IMG/VR virus record: IMGVR_UViG_3300031787_000957
Coordinates: 1-21,632 of that record
DNA: 21,632 nucleotides
Strand: one strand, 5' to 3'
Source: a virus
Both the position numbers and the translations under genes were made by a program. Shown piece by piece: positions 1-6,118 of this stretch. Below the pieces are notes generated by a model. The model had not been told where the DNA came from. It worked only from the letters and a program-made list of their open reading frames with translations, and made no database searches. Each line of letters begins with the position of its first letter. The first letter of the stretch is position 1.

Positions 1-1
1 G

Positions 2-124
2 CTGTCGATCGAGTTTGCCGACCTGTTATCGAGCGGCTGGGAGGTCGAAGCGTTCGCTTGGGTTCCGGCTGATTGTGTCGAGGAAGAATCCCCTAACTTG
101 GAGGGCTTGGACGATGATTTTTGA
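2..124 (+). CDS. 3' end of an unidentified gene (partial, cut by the window edge)
   Basis: An open frame enters from the left edge in frame 2 and stops at TGA 122-124, giving 40 C-terminal residues. The visible tail contains the segments EFADLLSSGWEVEAFAWVPA and CVEEESPNLEGLDDDF, so it ends in a strongly acidic stretch. The start of the next small gene (ATG 114) lies inside this tail, the close overlap seen through the whole window, which supports the frame being real. The family cannot be recognised from this fragment. Confidence 0.5.
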   Translation: MSIEFADLLSSGWEVEAFAWVPADCVEEESPNLEGLDDDF

Positions 125-227
125 TTTTGCGATTCTGTTGGCGGTTTGGATGGCCTCAGGCTATGGGCTTGCGGTCCTGTTTGGCGATTATATTTTTCCG
201 GCGATTGCCGAAAGGGAGGATGATTAG
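114..227 (+). CDS. Small single-pass membrane protein (37 aa)
   Basis: The protein begins MIFDFAILLAVWMASGYGL. Residues 1-29 are hydrophobic and could form one membrane helix, followed by the charged tail AEREDD. The ATG at 114 is preferred to an in-frame upstream start at 15 because GGAGGG lies at 100-105 with an 8-nt gap, and because the longer version would add an arginine-rich leader in front of the membrane segment. It overlaps the end of the preceding partial gene by 11 nt. Function unknown; tiny membrane proteins of this kind are common among phage early genes. Confidence 0.5.
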   Translation: MIFDFAILLAVWMASGYGLAVLFGDYIFPAIAEREDD

Positions 228-229
228 AA

Positions 230-331
230 ATGACCAAACCTAACGACGGCGGAGGATTTGGTTTTGAGGTTGGTTCTTTTATGGAGGTAATACGATGGCG
301 AACGTCGATACGATCTCGTCTAGCGAGATGA
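230..331 (+). pseudogene. Possible degraded copy of the MT(K/Q)PNDGG gene start
   Basis: ATG at 230 opens a 33-codon frame beginning MTKPNDGGGFGFEVGSFMEV. Its first eight residues nearly match the start of the gene at 512 (MTQPNDGGPAFP). After about 20 codons the frame runs into the ribosome site and start of the next gene (ATG 295) and then reads out of frame to a stop at 329-331. It looks like the 5' remnant of a duplicated gene cut short when the 295 gene was placed behind it. It could still be translated as a leader peptide. Confidence 0.35.
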
Positions 332-525
332 GATTTATACTTAGGTTGATGAAAGCAATCGAAAGAGTCAGCCTGGATTGCGAGATTTGGCCTTCAGGTG
401 TAATTCAGATCCATTCAAATTTTCACGGCAAGAAGGTCGGTTTTATTAAGGTCGACTGTGAAGAAGCTATTTTCTGCCACTACGAGCCTGTAGAACTAGA
501 GGAGTCACAAAATGACGCAACCTAA
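295..525 (+). CDS. Hypothetical phage protein, 76 aa
   Basis: The start at 295 is supported by GGAGG at 283-287 with a 7-nt gap. Residues 1-30 look helical (MRFILRLMKAIERV) and are followed by short alternating strands (CEIWPSGVIQIHSN, KKVGFIKVDCEEAIFCHY), so a small alpha/beta fold is likely. No catalytic motif or membrane segment is visible. It overlaps the next gene by 14 nt. The family is not recognised. Confidence 0.6.
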   Translation: MANVDTISSSEMRFILRLMKAIERVSLDCEIWPSGVIQIHSNFHGKKVGFIKVDCEEAIFCHYEPVELEESQNDAT

Positions 526-724
526 CGACGGCGGGCCAGCTTTTCCAAGCGATCGATTCGGTGAACTGGGCATGAGCCTACGCGATTGGTTTGCCGGTCA
601 AGCGTTGGCGGGAATTATGGCGAACGCAAAGCTAGTGATGGTCTTAGCAGAGTCGAAGCAAGACCCTGCATCTTGTGCGTTTGAGATGGCGGAGTTTATG
701 ATGGAAGAAAGGAGCAAGCGATGA
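512..724 (+). CDS. Small phage protein of the NDGGPAFP...GMSLRDWFAGQAL type, 70 aa
   Basis: The protein has the recognisable sequence MTQPNDGGPAFPSDRF followed by GMSLRDWFAGQALAGIMA. This arrangement recurs in many tailed phages just upstream of recombination or replication genes and, as far as I know, has no assigned activity. GAGGAG at 499-504 sits 7 nt before the ATG, inside the end of the previous gene. Its stop overlaps the nuclease start at 721 in an ATGA motif, so it is probably translated together with the nuclease and RecT genes. A shortened relative appears at 230. Confidence 0.7.
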   Translation: MTQPNDGGPAFPSDRFGELGMSLRDWFAGQALAGIMANAKLVMVLAESKQDPASCAFEMAEFMMEERSKR

Positions 725-1515
725 CTGACTACCACTCGATTAAGGCGTTGAGTAATTCGGCGTTGACGTGCCTAAAGCAATCGCCTGAGGTGTTTCGAGA
801 TCGCTACATCCTGGGCAAGCCTCAACCTGAAAGCGATGCGTTCAGGCTCGGCTCGGCTGTCCATTGCTTGGTCTTGGAGCCTTGGAAGTTCTCGGAGCGT
901 TATGCAATGGCTCCAAGGGTCGATCGCAGGACTAAGCAAGGCAAGGCTGATTGGGAGTCATTCCAAGAGACTTTGCAGGGGCGTGAACTTTTGACGGACG
1001 ACGAAAACACACTGGCGATCAGTCTCGCAAGGGCGTTTAACAAACATGCCGGACTGACGACGCTACTTGCAACTGAAGGCAAGGTGATCGAAGAGCCAAT
1101 CCAGTTTGAGCTATTCGGTCATGAGTTCAAAGCGAAACCTGATTGCGTAATTCCTTCGCTCGGGACGATCATCGACGTCAAGACTTGCAAGGACGCGAAT
1201 CCTGCCAAGTGGAAATGGTCGGCGGTCGATTACGGCTACCACAGGCAGGCAGCGATCTATCGAAAAGCTTGCGAGTTTAAATACAACCAGCAGTTTCGCT
1301 TTTTGTTCGCATGTGTTACAAAGACCTATCCGTTCGAGGTCGCTTTGATCGAAATTGATGAGAGATCAGTGGGTGATGGGTCGAATGAGGTAAGCGTGCT
1401 TGTCGAAGAATACGAGCGGCGTTTAGAAAACCAAGATTGGCTACCGAATCACAGCAAGGGAATCGTTTCCTTGCAATTACCAAGGGTGGAGCATTTTAGA
1501 TACGAGGAAGATTGA
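721..1515 (+). CDS. RecE/Exo VIII-like PD-(D/E)XK nuclease (DUF3799-type), 264 aa
   Basis: A probable double-strand DNA 5'-3' exonuclease that makes single-stranded ends for the annealing protein encoded next door. The N-terminal region has SIKALSNSALTCLKQSPEVF and GSAVHCLVLEP (G44-P54), typical of the RecE/DUF3799 group. The nuclease core follows in order: E124/E125, KPD at 139-141, IDVK at 151-154 (the D-x-K half of PD-(D/E)XK) and QAAIY at 176-180 (the Q-x-x-x-Y motif of this nuclease superfamily). It starts in an ATGA overlap with the previous stop and runs straight into recT. All expected active-site residues are present, so it should be active. The substrate is inferred from the family and from the RecT neighbour. 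Confidence 0.85.
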   Translation: MTDYHSIKALSNSALTCLKQSPEVFRDRYILGKPQPESDAFRLGSAVHCLVLEPWKFSERYAMAPRVDRRTKQGKADWESFQETLQGRELLTDDENTLAISLARAFNKHAGLTTLLATEGKVIEEPIQFELFGHEFKAKPDCVIPSLGTIIDVKTCKDANPAKWKWSAVDYGYHRQAAIYRKACEFKYNQQFRFLFACVTKTYPFEVALIEIDERSVGDGSNEVSVLVEEYERRLENQDWLPNHSKGIVSLQLPRVEHFRYEED

Positions 1516-1517
1516 TT

Positions 1518-2396
1518 GTGAGTAACATTGTTGACGAACTAAAAAACCAGGGCGCGGTGGAAGTGCCACAGGCGGAGCAAACGGCGATTGCCAAAAAGCG
1601 AGAGCCAAACTTTCGAGAAAGGTCGCTTGCACTTGCATCTCAGGTGCTTGTAAGTTGGGTTGGAGAGGATCGGGCTAGAGAGGCTGCTGGTCGCGTATCG
1701 GTGGCATTGCAAGCGGCTAGGACCAGTGCCAAGGATCCAAAAGACTTCGACGAGTGCACAATCGAAAGCATTGGGCGAGTTATCGCGATCGCTTCGCTGA
1801 CTGCGATCATGCCAAGTACAGGTGCTACTGCGTTGGCTTATGCGATCCCTCGAAGGCCTAGAAAGGGCGAGGCTCCGCAACTGACCTACATGCTCAGCCA
1901 TCGCGGTATCAACGCTTTAGCGAATCGAGCGGGTATGCACATGGTCGCAATTCCGATCAGTTACGCCGACAAAGTGAAGGTGACGGAGACAGGCGAAGTG
2001 GTCATCGAGGATCGCGACATCGACAATCCGCCGACGAACGAAAACGAGCTTCGCGGTGTAATGCTACTTGTCAAGCAACTTGCTACCGGCAACACGATCT
2101 GCCAAGGTTGGGTGCCCAAGAAGTTGATTCTCGCAAGGCGTGAACAGTCCGATGGCTATCGCTACGCCGAAAAGAACGAATGGGCCAAAGAATCAGATCC
2201 TTGGCACAAGTGGTTTACCGAGCAGGCGATGAAAACGGCGATGCACTACGCAATTGGTCGCGGCTGGTGCGTGATCGACGATACCGAAAGCGTAAAGGCT
2301 CTTTCGGCTGACGTTGAATCCGACATCATCGACGGCGAAGTGGTTTCACAAAGGCGGATCGGTGGCTTGGTCAAGAACGATTTGCCAACGGAATAG
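1518..2396 (+). CDS. recT: RecT-family single-strand DNA annealing protein, about 292 aa
   Basis: RecT coats single-stranded DNA and anneals it to complementary strands in phage recombination. The middle carries LTYMLSHRGINALANRAGMH, matching the RecT signature around the Y/H-kGlieLa-R-G block. Later, DPWHKWFTEQAMKTAMHYAI matches the family's conserved W-x-x-x-F-x-x-M-x-x-K-T segment. The GTG at 1518 (MSNIVDELKNQ) is preferred over TTG 1512 because GAGG at 1504-1507 is better spaced from it. The C terminus ends in an acidic stretch (DVESDIIDGEVV) and a short tail. It directly follows the partner exonuclease, the RecE/RecT arrangement. A folded element with a T tract follows the stop. Confidence 0.85.
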   Translation: MSNIVDELKNQGAVEVPQAEQTAIAKKREPNFRERSLALASQVLVSWVGEDRAREAAGRVSVALQAARTSAKDPKDFDECTIESIGRVIAIASLTAIMPSTGATALAYAIPRRPRKGEAPQLTYMLSHRGINALANRAGMHMVAIPISYADKVKVTETGEVVIEDRDIDNPPTNENELRGVMLLVKQLATGNTICQGWVPKKLILARREQSDGYRYAEKNEWAKESDPWHKWFTEQAMKTAMHYAIGRGWCVIDDTESVKALSADVESDIIDGEVVSQRRIGGLVKNDLPTE

Positions 2397-2407
2397 TACG
2401 AGAGGCA

Positions 2408-2513
2408 TGGCCCAAGCCACTCTGACAAAGCGGGCCAGGATCGATAGTTTGCGACTCGTTGAGGCTCAAGCCTCGGTAGTTGCGGCACTCGACGGGGTGC
2501 CCGATCCTTTTTT
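2408..2513 (+). terminator. Intergenic multi-helix element ending in a T tract (possible terminator or small RNA)
   Basis: Within the 145-nt gap after recT I can pair TGGCCC (2408-2413) with GGGCCA (2432-2437). GGATCG (2438-2443) then pairs with CGATCC (2502-2507), closing a multibranch that holds GAGGC/GCCTC with a TCAA loop (2461-2474) and GGCAC/GTGCC with a 7-nt loop. A run of six T starts right after the closing helix (2508). A T tract flush with a closing helix is terminator-like, but the branched interior is larger than a plain hairpin. It is not a standard tRNA: there is no TTCRA loop and the middle arm has a four-base loop. Confidence 0.45.
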
Positions 2514-2541
2514 GTTTGTTTGTTTAATCGGAGGGAAAGAA

Positions 2542-2949
2542 ATGATGATCGAAGGAATACCGGACGGTTGGGTTGCTTTAAGATTTGACCATTCAGTTTT
2601 CGGCGATAATTGGATCGACGAAATGGGGCAAATTCATTTACACGAAGCGGATCTGCATTCAAAGTACAAGCGGTTAATCATCCGCAAGATCGAGAAGCCC
2701 AAGCAGTATCGACCATTCGCGAATGCGGCGGAGTTCGAGCCTCATCGGGATCGGTGGGTGTATTCGGCAGAGCAAAGAGACGACAACCAAGAAGGGGCGG
2801 AAAGTCCTGAAGATGGGCATTCAAAAATCACGACTTATTCAAAACATGGCGTAACTATTGACGGATATGCTTTTTGCTTCGACACCGCATTTAGGTATTT
2901 TGTTTTTGACGACGACGGAACCCCATTTGGCGTGGAGGTGACACAGTGA
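2542..2949 (+). CDS. Hypothetical phage protein with YRPFANAAEFEPHRDRW motif, 135 aa
   Basis: ATG at 2542 follows CGGAGGG at about 2529-2535 with a 6-nt gap. Longer in-frame extensions would run back through the folded gap and into recT, so they are rejected. The centre contains KPKQYRPFANAAEFEPHRDR, a segment seen in assorted phage accessory proteins of unknown role. The rest is short beta-like segments and an acidic middle (DDNQEGAESPEDG). The last residues FGVEVTQ are shared with the next gene, because both genes end in the same 24-nt DNA segment that holds the ribosome site and start of the following gene. Confidence 0.6.
   Translation: MMIEGIPDGWVALRFDHSVFGDNWIDEMGQIHLHEADLHSKYKRLIIRKIEKPKQYRPFANAAEFEPHRDRWVYSAEQRDDNQEGAESPEDGHSKITTYSKHGVTIDGYAFCFDTAFRYFVFDDDGTPFGVEVTQ
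2926..2949 (+). repeat. Stop/ribosome-site/start cassette, copy 1 of 2
   Basis: This 24-nt segment is identical to 3525-3548. It contains GGCGTGGAGGTGACACAG followed by TGA, so it encodes the last residues of one protein (FGVEVTQ), supplies GGAGGTGA as ribosome site, and overlaps the GTG start of the next gene in a GTGA motif. Confidence 0.8.
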
Positions 2950-3548
2950 TATTAATCGCTAATTTTTGCGACAGGCACAGAGCATGCCAAGACGGTCGAA
3001 AGTGGGCATTGGACAACTGCGTGGACATGCACGACGCATGGCAGAGGCTAGAGCCAGATTGGTTGCTGTGGGTAGCCACTAGGCCCGGCGTGCTAACCGA
3101 TCGAGAGCTGCGATTGTTCGCCGTCTTTTGCGCTCGGCAAGTAGAGCACCTGCTGACCGATCAGCGATCCAAAGACGCGATTGACACGGCTGAAAAGTTC
3201 GCGAAAGGAGAAGCGACTTACGAAGAGCTGGCTGCGGCTGAGGATGCGGCTTGGGCTGCGGCTAGGGTTGCGGCTTGGGATGCGGCTTGGGCTGCGGCTG
3301 AGGCTGCGGCTAGGGTTGCGGCTTGGGGTTCGGATAGGGATGCGGCTTGGGCTGCGGCTAGGGTTGCGGCTTGGGATGCGGCTTGGGATGCGGCTTGGGC
3401 TGCGGCTAGGGTTGCGGCTTGGGGTTCGGCTGCGTCTGCGGCTAGGGTTGCGGCTTGGGGTTCGGCTTGGGATGCGGCTTGGGCTGCTCAGTCGGATTGG
3501 CTGAGGGCTAACACGCAACCTAACTTTGGCGTGGAGGTGACACAGTGA
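2946..3548 (+). CDS. Ala/Trp-repeat protein with an Imm-5-like N-terminal part, 200 aa
   Basis: The GTG at 2946 uses the GGAGGTGA site in the preceding repeat cassette. Residues 1-95 (CDRHRACQDGRKWALDNC, PDWLLWVATRPGVLTDRELR, FAVFCARQVEHLLTD) resemble the putative-immunity (Imm-5-like) proteins often seen in phages, whose function is not settled. Residues about 96-185 are a helical run of AAW, AAR, DAAW and GSA units made by tandem 12-nt DNA words. The result is an alanine-rich helix with tryptophans at regular positions. It ends in FGVEVTQ like its upstream neighbour. The repeat length probably varies between relatives. Function unknown. Confidence 0.65.
   Translation: MILIANFCDRHRACQDGRKWALDNCVDMHDAWQRLEPDWLLWVATRPGVLTDRELRLFAVFCARQVEHLLTDQRSKDAIDTAEKFAKGEATYEELAAAEDAAWAAARVAAWDAAWAAAEAAARVAAWGSDRDAAWAAARVAAWDAAWDAAWAAARVAAWGSAASAARVAAWGSAWDAAWAAQSDWLRANTQPNFGVEVTQ
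3231..3487 (+). repeat. Imperfect 12-nt tandem repeats inside the Ala/Trp-repeat gene
   Basis: About 257 nt are built from variants of GCGGCTTGGGAT, GCGGCTTGGGCT and GCGGCTAGGGTT. The period is a multiple of three, so gains or losses of units keep the frame. The same low complexity opens long frames on both strands here; these are by-products of the repeat, not genes. Confidence 0.85.
3525..3548 (+). repeat. Stop/ribosome-site/start cassette, copy 2 of 2
   Basis: Identical over 24 nt to 2926-2949. Here it ends the Ala/Trp-repeat gene, supplies GGAGGTGA and overlaps the GTG start of the sliding clamp gene. The two copies therefore bracket the Ala/Trp-repeat gene exactly. Confidence 0.8.
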
Positions 3549-4639
3549 AAATCAACATCAACAGACGGCAACTACTAGACCTGCTTTCGGTCGCAAGTGC
3601 GACGACGGGCAAGGACGTTTTGAGCAACGTCAAAATCTCGGCTGGTCCCGATTGCTTAGCGATCGACTCAACAGACGGTGAGATCGGCTCGGTGCTGTCC
3701 TCGGACTGCGAATGCATGGCTCCCGGGAAGTGCCTAATCAACCCCGGTCGAGTCGCTTCGATCCTTGGTCCATCGACAGCCGAGACAGTGACGATTGAGG
3801 CCAACGGTCAAGCGGTGACGGTCACGGCGGGCAAGGCGAGTTTCGAGCTTCCTGCGGTCGATCCTGGCACGTTTCCGGCGGTCAAGACAATCGAGGGCGA
3901 AGCGATCGAGATCCCGGCAGCGGCATTGCTGTCGGCGATTAGGCGGACGATCTTTGCTGTCGACCTGACTTCGACCCGATACCAGTTGGGCGGAGTATTG
4001 TTCGAGGTCGACGGCGAAACGCTTCATCTAGTCGCAACTGACGGCAGAAGGCTCTCAACCGTCGCTGTCGACGTCGCAGGCGGAAAGATTGCCGGAGGGC
4101 CGATCGTCGCACATCGTGGCTTGCAAGCGATCCTGAAGACGTTTGGAGGGGCCTCTACCGTGACGATCAAGACTGACGGTGCATCGCTGCAGGTGGCCTC
4201 AGATACCGCTACGCTGGTTTGCAGGCTGGTTGAAGGGCGATTCCCGAATTGGCGTGGAGTGGTCCCGTCGGGCAACTTCGCCCATGCGATTCCGATCCCG
4301 GCTGACAGACTCAAAGCGGCATTGTCGCAGGCTTCGGTAACGACGCTGGACGAATCGCGGGGCGTGGAGTTGGCCTTTAGGCCTCCAAAAGAAAATGAAG
4401 CAAAAGGGACGTTGAAGATCAGTTCCAAGGGGCAAGACAGGGGCAAGTCGGAGATTGAGTTTGAGGTCGATACTTCGGCGGAGATCGCGACGACGATCGA
4501 CTGGCGGTTCGCGCTGGACTTCGTTAAGGAGATTCCAGGCGATGAGGTGATTGAGTTCAGGATCAACGATAAGACCAAGCCAATCGTTTTGGCCTGGGGA
4601 ACTTGGACGTATGTCGTCATGCCGATGAGCAAGGAGTAG
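3545..4639 (+). CDS. dnaN: Phage-encoded DNA polymerase III beta sliding clamp (DnaN), 364 aa
   Basis: A ring-shaped processivity factor that holds a polymerase on DNA. Length and order match bacterial DnaN (about 365 aa, three similar domains). Visible marks are VLSNVKISAG in domain 1, GVLFEVDGETLHLVATDGRR (domain 2, the L-x-x-V-A-T-D-G-x-R-L block), LVEGRFPNWRGVVP, and the C-terminal YVVMPM near the protein-binding pocket. The GTG start uses GGAGGTGA in the shared cassette. The copy looks intact. A polymerase gene is not in this window, so the clamp may serve a phage polymerase encoded elsewhere or recruit the host enzyme. Confidence 0.93.
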   Translation: MKININRRQLLDLLSVASATTGKDVLSNVKISAGPDCLAIDSTDGEIGSVLSSDCECMAPGKCLINPGRVASILGPSTAETVTIEANGQAVTVTAGKASFELPAVDPGTFPAVKTIEGEAIEIPAAALLSAIRRTIFAVDLTSTRYQLGGVLFEVDGETLHLVATDGRRLSTVAVDVAGGKIAGGPIVAHRGLQAILKTFGGASTVTIKTDGASLQVASDTATLVCRLVEGRFPNWRGVVPSGNFAHAIPIPADRLKAALSQASVTTLDESRGVELAFRPPKENEAKGTLKISSKGQDRGKSEIEFEVDTSAEIATTIDWRFALDFVKEIPGDEVIEFRINDKTKPIVLAWGTWTYVVMPMSKE

Positions 4640-4644
4640 TTGAT

Positions 4645-5007
4645 ATGAGTAATCCAAAATGGGAAATCGGGCCGGTTAAGCTGATGGATGGCTCGGATGC
4701 ATGGATTTTTTTCGTCCAGCCTGAGAGCAGGCATAAGCGATACATAGGAAAAGCCAAAGACAGCGACGGCGAATGGCGTGCGTTGCACTGGTGCGATTGC
4801 GGTCGAGTGCCTTACACGACCACTGGCTATGCAAAGAACCTAGCCCCACCGCCAAAGAAAACGATGCGGGTGAAAGGGTGGCTCAATGTTTACGCAAACG
4901 GAAACGCCAGTTTTTGGAAGAACAAAGATAACGCCGATTCACAAACGCATCGCTTCTCCTGCATCGAGATTGATCGCGAGGTCGAAGAAGGCGAGGGGCT
5001 ATCATGA
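4645..5007 (+). CDS. Hypothetical protein, first of two tandem paralogues, 120 aa
   Basis: ATG at 4645 follows AAGGAG (4631-4636) inside the end of dnaN. It begins MSNPKWEIGPVKLMDGSDAW and later has NLAPPPKKTMRVKGWLNVYA and IEIDREVEEGEGLS. The next gene has the same three blocks at the same places, so the pair arose by duplication. The alternation of short strands suggests a small beta-rich fold. The middle (residues 25-70) differs most between the two and holds CDC in this copy only. No activity can be assigned. Confidence 0.65.
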   Translation: MSNPKWEIGPVKLMDGSDAWIFFVQPESRHKRYIGKAKDSDGEWRALHWCDCGRVPYTTTGYAKNLAPPPKKTMRVKGWLNVYANGNASFWKNKDNADSQTHRFSCIEIDREVEEGEGLS

Positions 5008-5354
5008 CTAATCCAAAATGGGAAGTCGGGCCGGTTAAGTTGGTCAATGGGTACGACGCTTCGATCTTTTCGTTCGACGAAATACGAAAGGTTTACTTGG
5101 GATGGTACATCCTACCTGGAGGCGGGCGTTACGTTTCTGAGTGGTGGGAGGATGGGCGTCCGGCGATCGGGACTGATTTCTCCCTAGCCCCTCCGCCCAA
5201 GAAAACGGTGAGGGTGCAATTGTGGATCAATGTTTATGCGGACGGCCATCATGCTATTCACGCATCGTCGGAATCGGCTCTTGCGGGTGGGGAACACGCT
5301 AGGTTCGCTTGCATCGAATTTGATCGAGTCGTCGAAGAAGGCGAAGGGCTATGA
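5004..5354 (+). CDS. Hypothetical protein, second tandem paralogue, 116 aa
   Basis: It starts in an ATGA overlap with the upstream paralogue and begins MTNPKWEVGPVKLVNGYDAS. It shares LAPPPKKTVRVQLWINVYAD and EFDRVVEEGEGL with its neighbour. In both genes the codons for the terminal EEGEGL stretch also contain the purine-rich ribosome site for the next start, so the conserved tail may be kept partly for translation coupling. Middle residues differ (GGRYVSEWWEDGRPAIG here). Function unknown. Confidence 0.65.
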   Translation: MTNPKWEVGPVKLVNGYDASIFSFDEIRKVYLGWYILPGGGRYVSEWWEDGRPAIGTDFSLAPPPKKTVRVQLWINVYADGHHAIHASSESALAGGEHARFACIEFDRVVEEGEGL

Positions 5355-5455
5355 CAACCAAGACCTGCAAATACTGTTTCGAAATCTTCGAGCGGAAGCA
5401 TTATGGGTGCGTTTGCTCTCAGTGCGAAAAGCCAAAACGCTCGAAGATGGCTTAG
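5351..5455 (+). CDS. Tiny zinc-ribbon protein, 34 aa
   Basis: ATG at 5351 overlaps the previous stop (ATGA) and opens a 34-codon frame that begins MTTKTCKYCFEIFERKHYGC and continues VCSQCEKPKRSKMA. The pairs C6-x-x-C9 and C22-x-x-C25 form a treble-clef or ribbon-like zinc site, and the tail is basic. The overlap geometry and the clean CxxC pairs support translation. It may bind nucleic acid or a protein partner; the exact role is unknown. Confidence 0.6.
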   Translation: MTTKTCKYCFEIFERKHYGCVCSQCEKPKRSKMA

Positions 5456-5476
5456 TCTGAAATCTGCCTCGTTGCC

Positions 5477-5776
5477 TTGGATCGAATCTCGGAGCCGGGC
5501 CGACGAGCGAAGATTGAAGATGCGTTGAGGAAATACCGATTGAGGGAAGATGCAATCGCTATTCAAGCCAAGAACTTCGACCCGATCAGCAGGCTCGAAA
5601 AAACGGCAAACGTCGACGATCTAGGCCAGGCCAAGTACGTTCGGAAGCGGGTTGGATGGCGTTGCAAGCGGTGTCTATCGCTGCAGGTCAAGCCAAGGTG
5701 TTTAAGGTGCGATTTGAAGGGAGGGGACAACGATGCCGAAAAAGCGACACAAGAAAACGATCATCGAGCGTGTTGA
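5477..5776 (+). CDS. Hypothetical protein with C-terminal zinc ribbon, up to 99 aa
   Basis: The only usual in-frame start near the upstream stop codon is TTG at 5477, which lacks a clear ribosome site, so the start is uncertain; a TTG at 5524 is another option. The N-terminal half is helical and charged (KIEDALRKYRLREDAIAIQA), followed by YVRKRVGWRCKRC and CLRCDLKGGDNDAEK. The pairs CKRC and CLRC lie ten residues apart and form a likely zinc site. It overlaps the next gene by 44 nt, and the purine-rich GGAGGGG in its tail is the next ribosome site. Function unknown. Confidence 0.55.
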   Translation: MDRISEPGRRAKIEDALRKYRLREDAIAIQAKNFDPISRLEKTANVDDLGQAKYVRKRVGWRCKRCLSLQVKPRCLRCDLKGGDNDAEKATQENDHRAC

Positions 5777-5942
5777 GATCGTTGATCGAATGGAGGTTAG
5801 AGCGGCTACGTTCGATAGGCTTCACAAAGAAGGCTACCGAGTGACGCACTCAGGACCGTGCCCGGCAGGTAGAAACGAAGAATGGCAAATGGTCGATTTG
5901 AACTGGTTCAAGGTGATAGCGGAAAGGGAGGTTGGGAAGTGA
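5733..5942 (+). CDS. Hypothetical basic protein, 69 aa
   Basis: ATG 5733 has an excellent ribosome site (GGAGGGG, about 5720-5726). The first ten residues are very basic (MPKKRHKKTI). Then come a helix (ERVEIVDRMEVRAATFDRLH) and the segment EGYRVTHSGPCPAGRNEEWQ ending in a short hydrophobic helix (VDLNWFKVIAERE). It overlaps the previous gene by 44 nt and its stop overlaps the next GTG start. The family is not recognised; a nucleic-acid role is possible from its charge. Confidence 0.6.
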   Translation: MPKKRHKKTIIERVEIVDRMEVRAATFDRLHKEGYRVTHSGPCPAGRNEEWQMVDLNWFKVIAEREVGK

Positions 5943-6118
5943 CCGACACCGACATCCTCGAATACTACGGCGAGCGGCTTGGCGTGGCGATCAACTGCGG
6001 CGAGCTAGACGAACACAAGGCGATTCTGCAAGCCTATAGTGAATTGCGGAAAGTTTATACTGGGCCGGTGCCTGAGAGCATCAAGGCCGACATCAAGAAA
6101 GCGAAGGGGTTGAAATGA
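5939..6118 (+). CDS. Hypothetical small helical protein, 59 aa
   Basis: GTG at 5939 overlaps the preceding stop (GTGA) and is preceded by GGGAGG at 5926-5931. The protein (MTDTDILEYYGERLGVAINC then GELDEHKAILQAYSELRKVY) looks like two or three amphipathic helices with a lysine-rich tail. An upstream in-frame ATG at 5882 lies in another gene and lacks a ribosome site, so it is rejected. The family is not recognised. Confidence 0.6.
   Translation: MTDTDILEYYGERLGVAINCGELDEHKAILQAYSELRKVYTGPVPESIKADIKKAKGLK

Noticed and set aside
1512-1517. TTG start for recT
   Set aside because: The GTG at 1518 has better spacing from GAGG 1504-1507.
2438-2507. tRNA-like outline (seven-base acceptor-like helix and a T-arm-like hairpin)
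   Set aside because: The would-be T loop lacks TTCRA, the anticodon-like arm has a four-base loop, and the D arm is absent; reported as a folded element instead.
3231-3487. CRISPR-like array
   Set aside because: The repeats are contiguous 12-nt coding words without spacers.
3093-3518. Long minus-strand frame with SRNPSR/SRIPSR repeats, and a + frame of LGLRLGM repeats at 3181-3504
   Set aside because: Both are produced by the 12-nt tandem repeats of the Ala/Trp gene read in other frames; no ribosome site and no family resemblance.
4024-4788. 254-codon minus-strand frame opposite dnaN
   Set aside because: It lies antisense to a confident DnaN and its sequence has no recognisable domain; G/C codon bias explains the open frame.
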